The notes under the pieces are model-generated. The model saw only the letters and a list, made by a program, of their open reading frames with translations. It was not told the DNA's origin and did no database searches. A stretch of 64,000 nucleotides of DNA from Scatophagus argus (taxonomy: Eukaryota; Chordata; Actinopteri; Scatophagidae), in assembly GCF_020382885.2 (NCBI RefSeq), contig NC_058507.1, positions 3,423,715 through 3,487,714 of the forward strand, in the 5' to 3' direction. This document shows positions 45,116 through 58,915 of the stretch, piece after piece. The stretch's first letter is position 1. Each line of letters starts with the position of its first letter. The position numbers and the translations under genes are program-made.

Positions 45116-47161
45116 AATTTGCTGTCCAATGATGTCTTCCTGTCTGTGAATGCTACCTTGCTACAGTATTTTCTGATTAAACTAATGACTCTGATTTATC
45201 ATAAATATAATACCGTTTGCTTTTTGATAAAATCCTGTCCTCACTGTGTACAGTCCTGTTTGTGCTCCGATGCTAATATGCAGTAAACTGTATGCACTTC
45301 AACCTCACGGACCATTAGATCTCAGAGGCAGATGTGTCATCTCATATTAGCTTATGCTTGGCTGTCTCTTATGATCTTTCAGCTATGCAGCTGCTGTCAT
45401 GTCTGCATTCTCTCATCTCCCATTCTGTTTCCCAAAACTGAATTACAAGGAAACTGTGCACTTATGAGCCATAGATACAACAGAACAGGAGGTAAGATGC
45501 TTACATGGCTGGATAGCAATCCCATTCTCAGTCTGTACAGTTGTTCTACGTTATATTCACCTTGTAATCCGAGGCTTTATGTTTGGTGTCAGTGTTTGAT
45601 TTAGAGGTTTAGGAGCTGATATTGTTGCCAAGGTGTCGTTGAATTGAGGACAAGAGAGACCCAGGGATATTTATCATATTAGTGTATTATTGCTTTTTGT
45701 TAATGTAGCCCAGTGAAGTAAGCTTCCAGTCACATATGTTTTGTGTTAAAACTCAGATGTCGTCATTTTATTCTGCACCCAAACAAACATTCACTGGGGG
45801 AAAGTGCACTGCCAACGTCAGTTTACCGGCCAGATAGCTAACTGGCTGTTTGGCTGCAGCACAATAAACAGCATGTGAACATACCTGCAAATGTCACCTC
45901 AATCTGTTTAAATGCAGGTGTGGTCCTTACTCTTTAATGCCGCTAACAACACGCTGTCGTCCCCTGACATTAAGCTCAACACAGCACAAGTTTGTTTACC
46001 TTGTCTCTTGTTCCCTACGGTGTAACAGCTACAATCAGTCTGCCAGCTGCTGTCAGTCAAACACACCCCACCCACCCAACCGAAATGAAAAGGAACTTTT
46101 ATGATATTTCCCCCAAACCATTTTTTCCATGTTTTTGATAATAAAAATCCTATTAACAGTACATTAAAAAAATGTTGATATTGTTTTTGATTACAAGAGG
46201 GATGACAGGTGATTTCAGTTATTATTATTATTATTTCTATATTTTTATAGGAATTTACTTTCTTATTAACTGAATGTATACAAGTTGCAGTTTCACAGTA
46301 TACAGTTTCTGTCTATAGGGGTCTCTCAGTCAAAACAACAAACAACAGATGTAGTAGTATAGTAGTATATTGAAGTAGCGTGGGATCATGGAAGTTGTTG
46401 TCTGTCTTCATTGTTAAACAAACGTCATCAGCGATAAAAATCTGTGTCACATGATGATGATTAGGGATTGTTTTTATGTTATTTTTAGACACGTTTGAGG
46501 ATTTCCTTGCTCATTGCTGAGATATGCTGAAGTACACAACTCAACAAAATATATTCCTAAGGTAGAGTCATTTTCAGACATTTGAATGCAGAAATGGTAC
46601 ATATTATATTTTTAATTCCCAATTAATTCAGTGTGCTCTTCTGAGCTGGATTCATTTGACTTGAGTTGGACTTAACATAAGACAAATTTGACTTAATCAT
46701 TCAACCGAGCTCACATTTTCAACACAGCAGGGGAACCAGTTTAAAATTTACAGCATGTGGAATTTAACAATATTTCCATTGCTTATTGCTTTCCTGTTTT
46801 CTGACATCAGACTGCTTACCTGCCAATATCTGACTGAAACACCACGCTGCTGTAAATCCCACCCATCTGTACACCTCAGGCGGGTTAAAACAATCACCAA
46901 GAGTGATTTGCTACTATTAGTTGACCCACGATCCCATCTGCAGAACACACGCAGACCAGTGGACCCATGTGCAGATCGGGACAGGCCTGGCAGGGTAACG
47001 GTTGATACCACACAGGACCACAGATGGGTCCCCGCACAGTGGAGCCGGTGGCTGGCGCCGTGGCCTGGGCACTGGCCAGATGGGCCACCCTAAGAGAGGC
47101 TCAGCCTGTCAGGCCCAAACAGGCTGATCTTATTACTGTGGGCCAAGACTGGAGTCTGGTT

Positions 47162-47193
<32 letters not shown>

Positions 47194-47924
47194 CACCAGG
47201 GGAATCCACATTATTATGCCTGACTGTCGCAGGCAGGATTCACCCTGTTGTGTGTGTGTGTGTGTGTGTTTCACCTGTGTGCTTTGTCAGATGTTAGAAA
47301 AAAAAAAAAGAAAATCTGCTTCTATTTGGGCTTCCCATTTAGATAACAAAGAAAAAAAAAAGAATTATTATCGCAAGAACGTGGTGCCACAAATACAACC
47401 ACATGTGGTGAGAATATAGATACTCAAATGTAAATGAACAAGCCCTAAAAAGAGATTCTCATATTGTGCCTGTGGTCTGACAATTTGAGATTTCCAAATA
47501 TGCTGCTGAATGTGAGGCAGAGTGTTATCGAGAACACGCTCTGTATGCTCTGAAAAACAGTTCCCAGAATAAATAAGAGTTTGAAAAGCTGCATTTTTTA
47601 AGATCAAAGGTTTGACAGCAGTGTTACATTCCTGTTTAAGTGGAGTATCAGGTTGACAGGAATGAGGTTGTCCATATGGAGTCCTATCTGCTTTCACCTA
47701 ATGACTGAACTCCACATGCAGGTCATGTGTAGTTATTTTCTGTTTTCTGTGTCATCTGCTGTGGTGTTTAAACACAGTCAGGAAAAGAGATTCAAACTTA
47801 CGCTTGTGGGGCATAAAAAGAACAAATTAATACAATAACCGAATGAAGTGCAGCAACTGAAAATGGCAAAGTAAATAAGACAAAAGTACTTTACACCACT
47901 CTGTATGGCTCTGTGGATGACAGT
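45116..47924. other. Gene desert segment
   Basis: No coding exon was recognised. A CA run (47163-47192) and a TG run (47249-47269) again lie in opposite sense 56 bp apart. Short A-runs lie near 47300 and 47350. Confidence 0.45.
47163..47269. repeat. Opposed (CA)n and (TG)n microsatellites
   Basis: CA15 at 47163-47192 and TG10 at 47249-47269 are complementary and could pair; this is a second instance of the arrangement at 42032-42194. Confidence 0.88.
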
Positions 47925-48315
47925 GTTGTGGGTTGGTTGGTGGGTCATTCCACCATGTTGGTCCAGGCAGAAATATCTCAACAACAACTGGATGGATTTC
48001 CTGCAAATATTTGTACAGACATTCATGGTCATCTGAGGATAAATCTTATTGACTTTTCCTCTAGTGCTACCATGAGGTTAACGTTTGTAGTTTTGAGTAA
48101 AATATCTCCACAACTAGTACAATTAGTGTTTGGATCCCTTTATTTTTCACCAGGCGCCATCACTGGGTCAACAGCATTAGGTGTTTGATCAAATACCAGC
48201 AAAACTTTAGTGCCTCTTAACAAATGTCCACATACTAACTAGACTAAGCCAACATGGTGAAATTGTACCTGCTTAGCATCAACATGTTAGCATTGTAATT
48301 GTCAGCATGAGACTT
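47925..48315. repeat. Old dispersed repeat, reverse orientation
   Basis: Contains gaaatatctcaacaacaact + ggatgg, gtacagacattcatggtcat, cctctagtgctaccatgagg and gcatcaacatgttagcattg. These are the same blocks as in the 44560 copy but in a different orientation and order. Confidence 0.55.
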
Positions 48316-48949
48316 TAATATTGGTCTGTTCAAAAGTTAAAAACAATCAAATGAAGAGACTTTTAAAACAGAAGCTCGTGATGCAGAAAAGGACAAATGC
48401 GTAAAATAAACTGACAAGAGCAATAACAAAAAGTGCCAAGAAAACAAATTAAAAGCATTTTTTTTCCTCCATGTATTGTCAGTTGTCATCTAAAGAAAAT
48501 AACTGCATTAGAATGACAAGACTTTAAAATATCGTTTAATCTGTTCAATTAAATGACTCAGTTATGACTTAACTTGTAATCACAGTGTGCGGGAAGCTTG
48601 ACTGGCCAATTTATGGTAAAATATCATTACCGCTATATTTTACAAATGCCAAATCAGCTGTGTTGAGTTGTCATTCACTGCAGCCCTGAATTTTACAGCC
48701 ACAAATAATGTTTCTACATTAATAATGATAGACTCATATCTGAGGAGCGGGGCTTAATGTTGCCTGCTGCCAAAAAGAAATGGATTTCCATTGCTTTAGT
48801 GTCATCCACAGTAATATAACCCATCCTGGTTTACGATACTCAAACTGACAGCTGCTGAAACAGGATGAACGAGAGCCATCTCCGAAGGTCAAGGTCACGC
48901 TGTGGACTGATTTAGGCTCAGAGGCCCGTCTCATTGTCAGAGAGCGTCT

Positions 48950-49500
48950 TCATTTGAAATTCACACAACATAACGTCAGATTTGACTGGCAGCACGAGGA
49001 GGGCACGTGGGGGTTGTGATATTCACAGGAGCGGAGCAAGATGGATGGGTAGGTTTTCTTACTGCACGTTGATTTCCACATTTGGGTGATTAGGTTTATT
49101 ATTTGGCCCGCGGCTACATTAGCATGTGATTATCCTGGGTATCCTACTGAGGGAGGAATATTTAACTTTTGAGAACAAAAGAGGATCCCCGGTGGTCACC
49201 TGAATCTCTTTAAGGACACAGGAAGAAAAACAACATGGAAGCGTTCGGCCTGGTTGCTCTGGCCTGGGATTGTGTTTAGCTCTGCGGTCCTTTTCTGTCT
49301 ACCTCCTCCCCTCTTTTCTCTGTTTCCCCCTTTTCTTTCCATCCCCTAGCAAACATTTCTCCCCGACTCTTTTGTTTGCCAAGATCCAGGTTACCATGGC
49401 TACCAACTGGCGCTTTATGAGCACCTCATCCCTCATCTAAATATTCCTAGTTATCTATGGTAATGAAATGCACACACCATTATCTGGCTTAATGAAATAC
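48950..49500. promoter_or_regulatory. Candidate conserved non-coding element / enhancer
   Basis: Repeat-free unique sequence in the desert, with several AT-rich homeodomain-like cores (ctacattagcatgtgattat, gtgattaggtttattattt). Nothing beyond composition and motif content supports this, so it is a pointer for comparison only. Confidence 0.2.
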
Positions 49501-50479
49501 ACTCTATTGTCTATGATTAGAAGGAGAAAGCTTTATTTCTCTGTAGTCTTGTGTTGCAGTGTTTGCTGGCTGCGATAACAACTGCACCACATTGGAGCTG
49601 TGGGCTCTTTCAGACTCTTGTCGGTTGTGAGCCTTGGACAATAAAGAAACAATGTCCAGTTGCTGTGAGCAGCCCTGCTATGCAGCTTATGAGCTACAGT
49701 GGCTGTTTGATTGCCCTAATTGGCCTGTCTGCACTCTCTTTGCCTCGTGATGGACTCGCTGCTGCTGCGAGCTCTGCTTCCAAGCTAATGCAGCCCATTA
49801 AAAAAAAGACAGATTATGACAATAAAATCTTCACATATTCCCCAGTTCAACACAACCACAACAGGCTGCAGAGGAGCCACATTTATAAAAGCAAGCACAA
49901 GCAGAAATAGAACATCATTATCTAACAGTATGTGAATTCAAAATAATTGTCTCTTTTGTGGTGTCGGGAAGAAAAAGCCTGATCAACTCCTACTTCCATG
50001 GTCTTTGAAATCCTTTTGAAATATCAACAGCATCATAAAACAGACACACCGTAAAAATGTGCATCTGATATCACTTGTTCCCCCTCTCAGTGATAAAAAA
50101 GAAAAAGTGCAAATAACAGCGAGTGTGTACTTCTGTAAGAGTGCATCTGTGTGAGCGCGCTGCTGTCTATTTCCAATTCAGGCTTGGATAATATCTGCAG
50201 ATTGGGTGGTTAAGTCACTCTGCATTTCATGAGCCAGCCCTGTCACTAACAGTTATCTCCTCACTGCCCTCTGAGGAGTTGTCTAGGTGAAATGATTCTC
50301 TGAAGCTCTGAATAATGCATGAAATTACGTAATGCAAATGGAGATTTTATTTCCCCTGCCTCTCGCAGACGCCAGGGCCGTGGCTGCTGTATTAGAACAG
50401 CAAGGCAGAAACAGTGGGAGTCCCCAGAGTAAAGGAACTACAGCAGAGAGTGAAAAGGTCAACGATAAAACCTGGGGCT

Positions 50480-50486
50480 CTCCCTT

Positions 50487-50524
<38 letters not shown>

Positions 50525-50538
50525 TCTCTCTCCCTCTC
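50480..50538. repeat. (CT)n microsatellite
   Basis: A nearly pure CT run of about 58 nt with occasional CC. Confidence 0.9.
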
Positions 50539-53500
50539 ACATGCAGCTTTATCAAGTATGAGTTGGAGTTATTGCTCGCTGCACGGCAGAATTGCAGAGC
50601 GGGACGTTATTCACAAGGCTATCATGGGAGGCTTATTGTGTGGAGGCAGTGAAATATTCATTAGCAACAGCCTGGCTGCTTTCCACGCTGCCTGCCTGTA
50701 AACAGAAGCTCAATCAAATATAAATAATAACAGGGAGAGGAGTTGAATTTTATCAGATAAGAAATGGCACTTGCCTTATATGCACCAAATTAGGCTACAC
50801 TAAACTGTTGTCAAATCCCCTCTTCAACAAGTAGATGAGCCTTCCCACCATCTTTTTCCCTCCCTCCCTCTCTCTCTGTAGTGGGTAGACCTGAATGGCA
50901 TTAATTGCCCCCTAAGATGACGGGCAGATGAAAGTGAGGTGGTGGTTTGCTGTGGGACATGGGGGCTGGTTACAAAGAGAGGCTGAGGACGGCTGGCAGG
51001 TCTCGCAGACTTCAAAAGCAGATAAAGGGCCTTTTTACACAAAGGATCCTCATTTTTTGTGCTTAATCTTCAGATTCAGGGGGTTTATTTGTGCCAGCCT
51101 CTTCGCCTTTGTCCACTTTGTGTCAGGTTTTAACGCCAGAGGATTAAATTGCTGTTGCGGAAATCATTGTTTGTGTTTTCTTCCAACCCGCTGCCTTCCA
51201 TTGTCCCGTGACATAATCGACCGCTCTCTAACAATATGAGAGGTTCATCTCTTTCCTTTGTTGAGAAATGAACAGCGGATGGATCTGGTCACCTTGTTTG
51301 TCTGAGGACACAGCAGCACAATATGTTGCTTTGTTTAGGCAGAGTGCTCTTAACTCTTTAAGTAGCTTTTTAAAAAATGAGGACAAGGAGGTCTTACTTG
51401 GAGGAGCCCCAGAGCAGCGAGAGAAAACACTGAGCTGCTATTGAAAATAACAAATGTGAGACTGTTTTTCTTTTCTCTGCAAACAAAGGAGGTCTAACCG
51501 GAAAACATCGTAGCGAGGAGCAGAGGAATATATCAAACACATTCTGAACTGGGCTAAAAAGGTGCTCTTACACACAAGGAAAAGCAAGTTTTCCCTTCTC
51601 TGTCAGGTTCTCTAATGTCTGCATGGTCTGCCCGCCCGGACCTTCACCTACAGCCCAGATTCCTGTCATTCTCCAGTGAAGGTATTGGTCTCCAGCCACA
51701 CAGCCAGCCCTCCATCTGCCCATGAATAGGACCAGTCACATTTCTGATAGCATTTAATGAAAAATCCACCCGGGCTTTAGAGGGGGGTGGTGGTGAAGGG
51801 TGAATATGGAGGGAGGGTTGGGGGGGGGGGGGCTGCTCAACAAAGAGTGCCTTTCACTGGAGTGGAAAGCCTAGATTGCTCCCTCTCCCTCCCCACTCCC
51901 TCCTCGCTCTCTCATTTTGTCTTTTTTGATTCAACATCAAAAATGTGCCAAATGACTGGGCAGAAACCCCCAGAGGTTTTCAGTGTGTGTGTGTGTGTGT
52001 GTGTGTGTGGAAAGTGTCACACAAAGGGACAGGTGTCTTGCGGTTTAAGGTGGCAGCGGTGAGGAGGACACAAAGGTAAAAGCAAACAATCGGTGAGGCC
52101 TCATTCAGAGAGATGTGCTTCTTAACTTCCTCCCCCTCTAATGTTAGAGCAAGAAATCAGTGCAAGAATCTGGAGCTTGTTTTTGCATGATGTAATCATC
52201 ATTCAAATATTATACTTTCTTATCGTACCTAAAACTCCAAAGGATAAGGCTTGTGTTCTTTATTTTTTAAATGTCCAGTGAATTCCATGAAAAGACCAAA
52301 AACAACAATATGTTAGTCCATCTCTGACTTCCCTTTCCTGTCTGTGGCACTCAGCCCTGGTGCTGGTACTCACCGAGGGCATAAATCTTTAAAAACAGGT
52401 CACAAATAGGTAAGTTAAATGATTTCCTAAAACAGATGGGCGCTGTACTTTTAGCAAACCATAAAGTAAACACTGCGTTTGCCTGTGACTGTTTTTCACT
52501 GCAGATTAATACACACTTGGTGCACCAGTGAGTATTTACTCCCTTTGTTCACTTCCCTGATAAATGGCAGTTTAAAGGTTAAATCTCTGGATCGCTTGAA
52601 GGGGTTTTCATGAGATTTGCAGAGACTCTTAAAACCGCTGAACGCTCCTTTCTATTTTTACGTTATTACATTTTGAGCCCAGACCGGTTCTTTGTCAGAG
52701 ACAGAGGTATATCACCTCCGTGTGTCCAAATCTGGGCTTGAAACATTTTTTTCTAATTCAGCAAATGAGTTGAGACTCTGTTGGTCTGTCCTCACTCAGG
52801 GTCCGCCTCATTATGCGCCATCCCAAACCAGTTACCCCAAGTTGTGTTTGCCATGGAAGGCAAACCATACAAATGTAATTCCTGTGTAACTATCTGTACA
52901 AATGTAAACTGCTCAAACTAAAATAAACATTTATACAGATGTTAACAACTTTACAGTTTTGCTCTATGTGCGATCAAATCCTTTTCTAGCTGAGAAGACG
53001 TGTTTATTTGATTGTAAAGTGCTGTATATGTACATGCACCGTTGGAAAACCCAAGCAGCTTACAAAAAACAAAGACATGTCACTTCTGAAAGATGCTGAT
53101 ATGAAACCATGATTACAAAAAGGTACAACAGTTCCTGTTTCCACTGGAGAGAGGGAAGTTCGTTTGAAAGCATTTAGCTTTGAGTTTGGAGGCTCCAGTC
53201 TGAGTAAGGCCCAACACTGTTGTGTGTTCTCTCAGAGCATAATTCATAGATGTGTGAGTGTTCAGCACACTGACTTGTTGACATTAGAAGTCTGGTGACT
53301 CAAATCAGACTTGGTTCCTGGTTCACAGAAATTTCCTGAGGAGAAAAAGAAAGCGCAGCTCTTGTTTTTCTGTGCATGGATGAGTGAGTCTGCAGCCATG
53401 GATGACGACACTGTCAGGACATCATCCAGCTTCTTCTTCCTTTGTACACAATACACAACCAAACAGGTGCCAAACAAACCTGAGAAAAGAAAAGCTTTTG

Positions 53501-54814
53501 CTCTTCCTCTGACCTCAGCTAACAGACCACTGCCCTCGCTTTTTTCTCATTTCCGCCCAGCGGGAACCAAATGTCGTCAGCATTCTTTGCCATCATTATG
53601 ATCTCTGCTTTTTGTTTTTTTTATCACCCAAAGCAAACATCAGCGTGGTCTTGTTTGAGTTGCCTTTGTTCTCCTTGAAGGAGGTCAACCTGACTAAAAG
53701 TATCTCATTTGCTGCTGCAGGCTTTAAGTGCCGAGTTTATCTCCATTCAAATTACAAACAACAAACCTCTAAGGGCTCGTTTTGCTAATAGAAGAGCACA
53801 CAATGTTTCTCTTCTTTGCTCATATTTAAAATGTTAATCAGTACCCCGAGAGCTTGTGCAACAGCGAGCTGATCAATTGTCTTCGCAGTTTCTCTGGATG
53901 CTTGTGTTATTGTAATCTGCTGAATGGATGACTGACTGGGTGTTCTTTTGGGAAAACACGCTGCCGAAGTTTTTTGTTGTAAAAACATTTCTAAAAAATG
54001 ACACCTTCTCCTCCAAGATGACTCATATCAGAAATGAAAAGGAACACAGTAGGATGTGTTTTAAAGATAAAGTTTGCTTCAAAAGGAAAAGTCCCACATA
54101 AGAAACTAAAGATACCCATAAACAACAAAATCTACTTTATATAAAAAGATTTATGCATTAAACCACCATGTTGCATCGATATTCAACTGTCAAAATGAGA
54201 GTTGTGACCCTTAACACATTCTGGTAAATTTCCTCCCACTGTAGGTGCACAAATTGATCTTTGTCTCTGATTATATTATCAGTGAAGAATGCAGCATTAC
54301 GAGTGTGAAAGGCATTCTGGGAAATATTTGTATAACCGCTAACTACAGCAGATAGTTTGATATAAAATAGTACATCAAAAATAAAATGACATGATCATAT
54401 ACATTGATGACATAATGATGTCATTTTTCATAGAAATTTTTCATAATATTTTGGATATATTAAAAAAAACAACACATGATAAGAGTAATGCTTTATTATT
54501 CTCAGAATAGAAATCCTCCTTTCCATGGAATTACATAATAGCACAGTTCGGGCTCTTATTATACTTTCTACTAAGTCACCCAGGAACAAAGCTTGTGCTG
54601 TTTTCTGCTTTACTGGGATTTGAAGATTAAGGAAAGTGCAAAGAGTAATTGTTCACATTCATTATAATGCTTTGGCCAATTGATGTCTGAAGATAGTGAG
54701 AAATTCCGGTTGACACATTTGAATTGCTCATTTGGCTGGACTGACAATTGAAAACCCAGAGATTCAAAGATTAAGATGAGAAAATATTCATACATCTGTG
54801 CTATCAGATCTGTT

Positions 54815-55115
54815 ACACTGAGCTAAATGCTGAAAACAGCATGCTAACATGTTGTACTGTGTATAATGTACCAGTGTAATGTCTGACATCTTAATTTAAT
54901 GTGTTGGCATGCTAACATTTGCTAATCAGCACTAAAGCTAAAGTACAGCTGAGGCTGATTGGACTGACATTAGTTTTGCAGGTGTTAGATCATAAATCAA
55001 AGTATCTGGACAAAATTAAAATGATCATGATGAGATGATGGTGCTGGATGAAAAGTCAAGAATATAAAATACCATGACAATCCATTCAGTTGTTGAGACT
55101 TTCAATAGAAAGCCA
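54815..55115. repeat. Old dispersed repeat
   Basis: Contains gagctaaatgctgaaaacag, catgctaacatgttgtactg, gttggcatgctaacatttgc, and ccatgacaatccattcagtt + gttgaga, shared with the 44560 and 47925 copies. Confidence 0.55.
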
Positions 55116-58100
55116 CACGACCACCGCGAGTACGTCAGCAGTTCATCAGATATCACGATGCTGAGTGGCCAGTCAGCTAAAGGAGTGATGTATTTATTCA
55201 TTTGGCCCTAAATGTAAATATTTCAACTATCACAGCTCTCCGTGTTTTTCAGTGATAGCCTTGGTGATGAAGTTATCCATCTCCATGTGTCCCTCTGCCA
55301 CAGGAACATACAGATGGTCTCTTTCTGCTAGTTGCTCCTGAAAATCGTCCGTCTAGTAATCTGTCCATTAATCACAATCATAAACGGCAGGTGAACAGTA
55401 GGCTCCAGTAACTGTGCACCACTGACAGCTGGATAGTGTAAATGTTTTTTTGGGGGGGGGTGTTTACTTGTTTGTGTAGGGGATGGTGCTGCACAACTGG
55501 AGCCAAACCTTACTGGACACAATTACCAAAACTCTTGTGGTTCGCTTACCGGGACAAAAAATGAAATTTAAAAAAGGGCAGAAATGAAGTACAACTGGGA
55601 TGCAGAGTTACAGTTGGAGGGGCGGTAAACAACAGTTGTAAGGGGGTAGATTTGCCCCCGCATGGAAACCACTGAGGAGCCCGCAGTCCATGTGCATGTC
55701 TGAATGATGATTAACTGTAATTACCAAAGCAGTACCTGGCCTGCATGCCAGGAGGCAGCCCAAGATTAATGGGGCTCTGCTGAAAACGGAACAAAAGCTC
55801 ACATTTCCAAGGTAATGAATCGCTCTGGTACTAAGGCGTCTTCACATGGTGCGCCCAGGCCCCCAGGGAGGTTCATTACAACGGGAGGAATAGATGGATC
55901 CTCTGCAGCATTTCCAAACAGGGACAGCAAACGGGCGAACAGGAGGAAGTCTTAAATCGTCCCAGACATCCTGGTTGCTACACAGCCTCTATAACCAGAA
56001 GAGAGATAAACAGCCTCCTTAGTGCTTCTTAAATGGGTGGTAAACATTACGCAGCAAACCACCTTGTTTGCCTTGTCTCACTCTTACACAAGGCGCTTAA
56101 ACAATAAAGCTTGGCGCGGTGCAAACTGGTTAAGTCGTAAATTTGACTAGATTGATGGCTTCAAGCAATGAATGGTATAAGCAGGCAGTGGACTGTATTG
56201 CCTTACCCATTCATAAACACCGGTCCTTTTTAATAAAAGACTTTAAGCGAGCTGACAGTCCACTCAGCATTATCTGTATTAAAGGAAGCAGGTTTCATTT
56301 GTACAGGAAGCATGCATTTTGGTAAAGCCTGCAGGGCAAAGTTTTATTACAAGTGTCTCCTGTTATAAATCACTGTCCGAGGGATAACCCACAGATTAAT
56401 GGTGACATTATTTTGTTCGGTGTTGTACAGGTTAATCTATGGTTTTTGAAAAGTGTATGGGTCCAAACGGAAGACAGCCACTGGACAACGTGTGAACAAG
56501 AGGTGAGATTTAGGATGAAGTGTTCTGTAGGAATGAGGAAAGGTGTTGCATGGAAATGCACATCAATTATTGGAAGTCAAACTCCTCGAGGCAACAATGA
56601 GAGGATTTACAGGCCGTGACATTTTTCATGCCCTTGAACATGTTACCTCCAGATATGTAGGTCGATAGCAAGATGAAATACAACCTGACGGGAGGTTTTA
56701 ATGATTCCAATGCACACAGGCCACATTTTTCTTGCTCCATTAAGTCACGTAAATACTTGAAGGAAGAACAAGTTGAGGCACGTCTAGCTTTTACATCACG
56801 GCGTGTGCAGAGGTCCCTTGAAGTCGCTTTTTGTTTACAAGCTTCTAATCATGTTAATGACACTGTGCTCCCTTAGAGACCATTTCTCAATCGATCACAG
56901 AGACCAAGATAAAGTGACAACACTGAGAATTTGTGTCTGTGCACATCTGACGGAGATGAAAGAGATGTGAGATTCAACCTTTAAACCGCCATTTGTCAGG
57001 GAAGACAACGAAGGGAGTCGATGCCGTTATCCTTGCCATCACCCTACAGTCTCGGCGCGTGAACGTGTGCACATTAAAACCTGCTCTGTGGAATAATCTG
57101 TTCAGATGTGCAGAAGCAAGATGCAGTCAGACTGTTTTACTAAACATACCAGTGATATGACTTGAGACAGTTTATCAGATTTCATGCTGCTCCTCCTGGA
57201 GCCTCTAACAGTTTTATGCAACTTTTTTTCACATATGCAAGTGGTTCCCAGATCGTTTTCTCTTAATGTGATCCCACAGCCCTCTCAGATGAACTAAAGT
57301 ACCCCTTTACCCCTTCCAAATGAACGGTGGTGTTTTTCATACAGCTGAACTGTAAGCGTTTGGTTCAGTTTGTTTTGCTACCACTTGGAAAAAGTATGTG
57401 CACAAACTGGACATTTCAGCCATTCATCCAGTACTAACTACTTCAGCTGTTATTAATCATTTAAGACAATCTGTTTTAGTTGTTTATCAGTAACTGTAGC
57501 TAGCTTTCAGGCATGCCTCGATTACATTCAGCTATAACATATATCCACTGCTTTAGCTTGATCATAATTTCTCATAGTTAACTTTTTAATTCAAGCATTT
57601 ATCTATTAAGTTTAACTACAATTTGGTCCACTGCTTTTAACATTTTCATTATTTAATACTTGCGTGTGTGGTGTAACAAATTACTTTTAGCTATTTGCCC
57701 ATTTAAGCATTGCCATTAAACGTTATGGATAAATGAATGAAAGGCAGTAAGTCGATAATTAGCTACCATTTAGTTATGCCTTTTCGTTAACCATTCAGAC
57801 ATTTTTCAGATACATGTCATCTCCAGACCTCTGCTTGCTTGTTAGCCATGTAGTGTTCATTTGTTATGGCTGCAGTGGGTATACTGCATGCACACAAATT
57901 GCCCCTGGTTGTGAATCACAGGCATAAGCATTAATACTTTCATTAACTGTAAAAAGTTCAATCAGTTCAGTTGCCCGTAAAAATTAAAATAGCTGGTTTG
58001 ACTTTGTCCCACTGAAAATAGTCCCTCCCACAAATGCACTTTTCACTTCCATTTCACTTTCTGAACCATTTAGGGCTCAGCTGGTTTAGAAAATTACTGA

Positions 58101-58369
58101 GCTTTTTCTGAAAGAAAGTTTAATATAAAAGAAGATCTTCATATTTTTGTAGGATCCAGTGAGTCTGGGGCTCAGTGTGACAGTCTGAGTAGAGAAGTAG
58201 AAAAAGAACTGGACGACTAATGCTATGTTGCTTTTGACCTTTTCATGGCATTTGATGACGAAGAGAAAAATGTGTCCTTTAACTGAAGCAGAGTTTTTTA
58301 ATCATAGTGAAATGAATGGAAACCAATAAACATGATAATCACGTTCAAAATCTGTAACGAGTCTTTAAA
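55116..58369. other. Gene desert segment
   Basis: No coding exon was recognised. A short G9 run lies at about 55450. The stretch 55660-56130 is unique-looking and is listed as a possible regulatory element. 57240-57800 is AT-rich and may be an old repeat, but I cannot name it. Confidence 0.45.
55660..56130. promoter_or_regulatory. Candidate conserved non-coding element / enhancer
   Basis: Repeat-free sequence with clustered homeodomain-type sites (gatgattaactgtaattacc, cccaagattaatgg, aaggtaatgaatcg). It is a composition-based guess. Confidence 0.2.
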
Positions 58370-58915
58370 TACACTATATGGACAAAAGTATTGGGACAAC
58401 CATTATGCCAACAGTGTTCATTCTAAACACACAGACAGCTCTGCAGCTCTGACAGCTTCCACTCTTCTGTGAAGGCTTTCCACAACATGTTGGAGTGTTT
58501 CTGTGGGAATTTGTGCCCATTCATGCAGTAGAGCATTTGTGAGGTCACACACTGATGTTGGACCAAAAGGCCTGACTCACAATCTCCGTTCCAGTTCATC
58601 CCAAAGGTGTTGGATGGGGTTGAGGTCAGGGCTCTGTGTGGGCCAGTCAAGTTCTTCCACACCAAACTCATCCAACCATGTCTTTATGGAGCTTTGCTTT
58701 GTGCACTGGGGCACAGTCATGCTGGAATAGAAAAGGGCCTTCAACAAACTATTGCCACAAAGTTGGAAGCATAGCATTGTTCAAAATGTCTTGGTGTGTT
58801 GAAGCATTAAGATTTCCCTTCTCTGGAAGTCAGGGGCCGAACCCAAACCCTGAGAAACAGCCCCATACCAATACTTTGTCTGTATAGGATTTGGCTGACA
58901 ATAATGTATGCCAGT
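58370..58915 (-). pseudogene. Decayed Tc1/mariner transposon with broken transposase
   Basis: One terminal repeat is intact at 58370-58399 (tacactatatggacaaaagt + attgggacaa). Reading leftward on the minus strand, the C-terminal half of a Tc1-type DDE transposase can be followed from about 58890 to 58420. It includes DWPTQSPDLNPIQHLWDELE, the usual catalytic-core end. The frame is broken by at least one in-frame stop (near 58757) and frameshifts. The N-terminal half and the far inverted repeat were not found, so the element is truncated and inactive. Confidence 0.85.

Larger units (their letters stand above)
48316..54814. other. Gene desert segment
   Basis: No coding exon was recognised. Microsatellites: CT run 50480-50538, G13 at 51820-51832, TG run 51982-52009. 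Long stretches (notably 48950-49500) are free of recognisable repeats. Confidence 0.45.

Noticed and set aside
48734..50652. Several 60-119-aa open frames in the desert
   Set aside because: No domain, no splice partners, composition like random frames; some read through CT or G runs.
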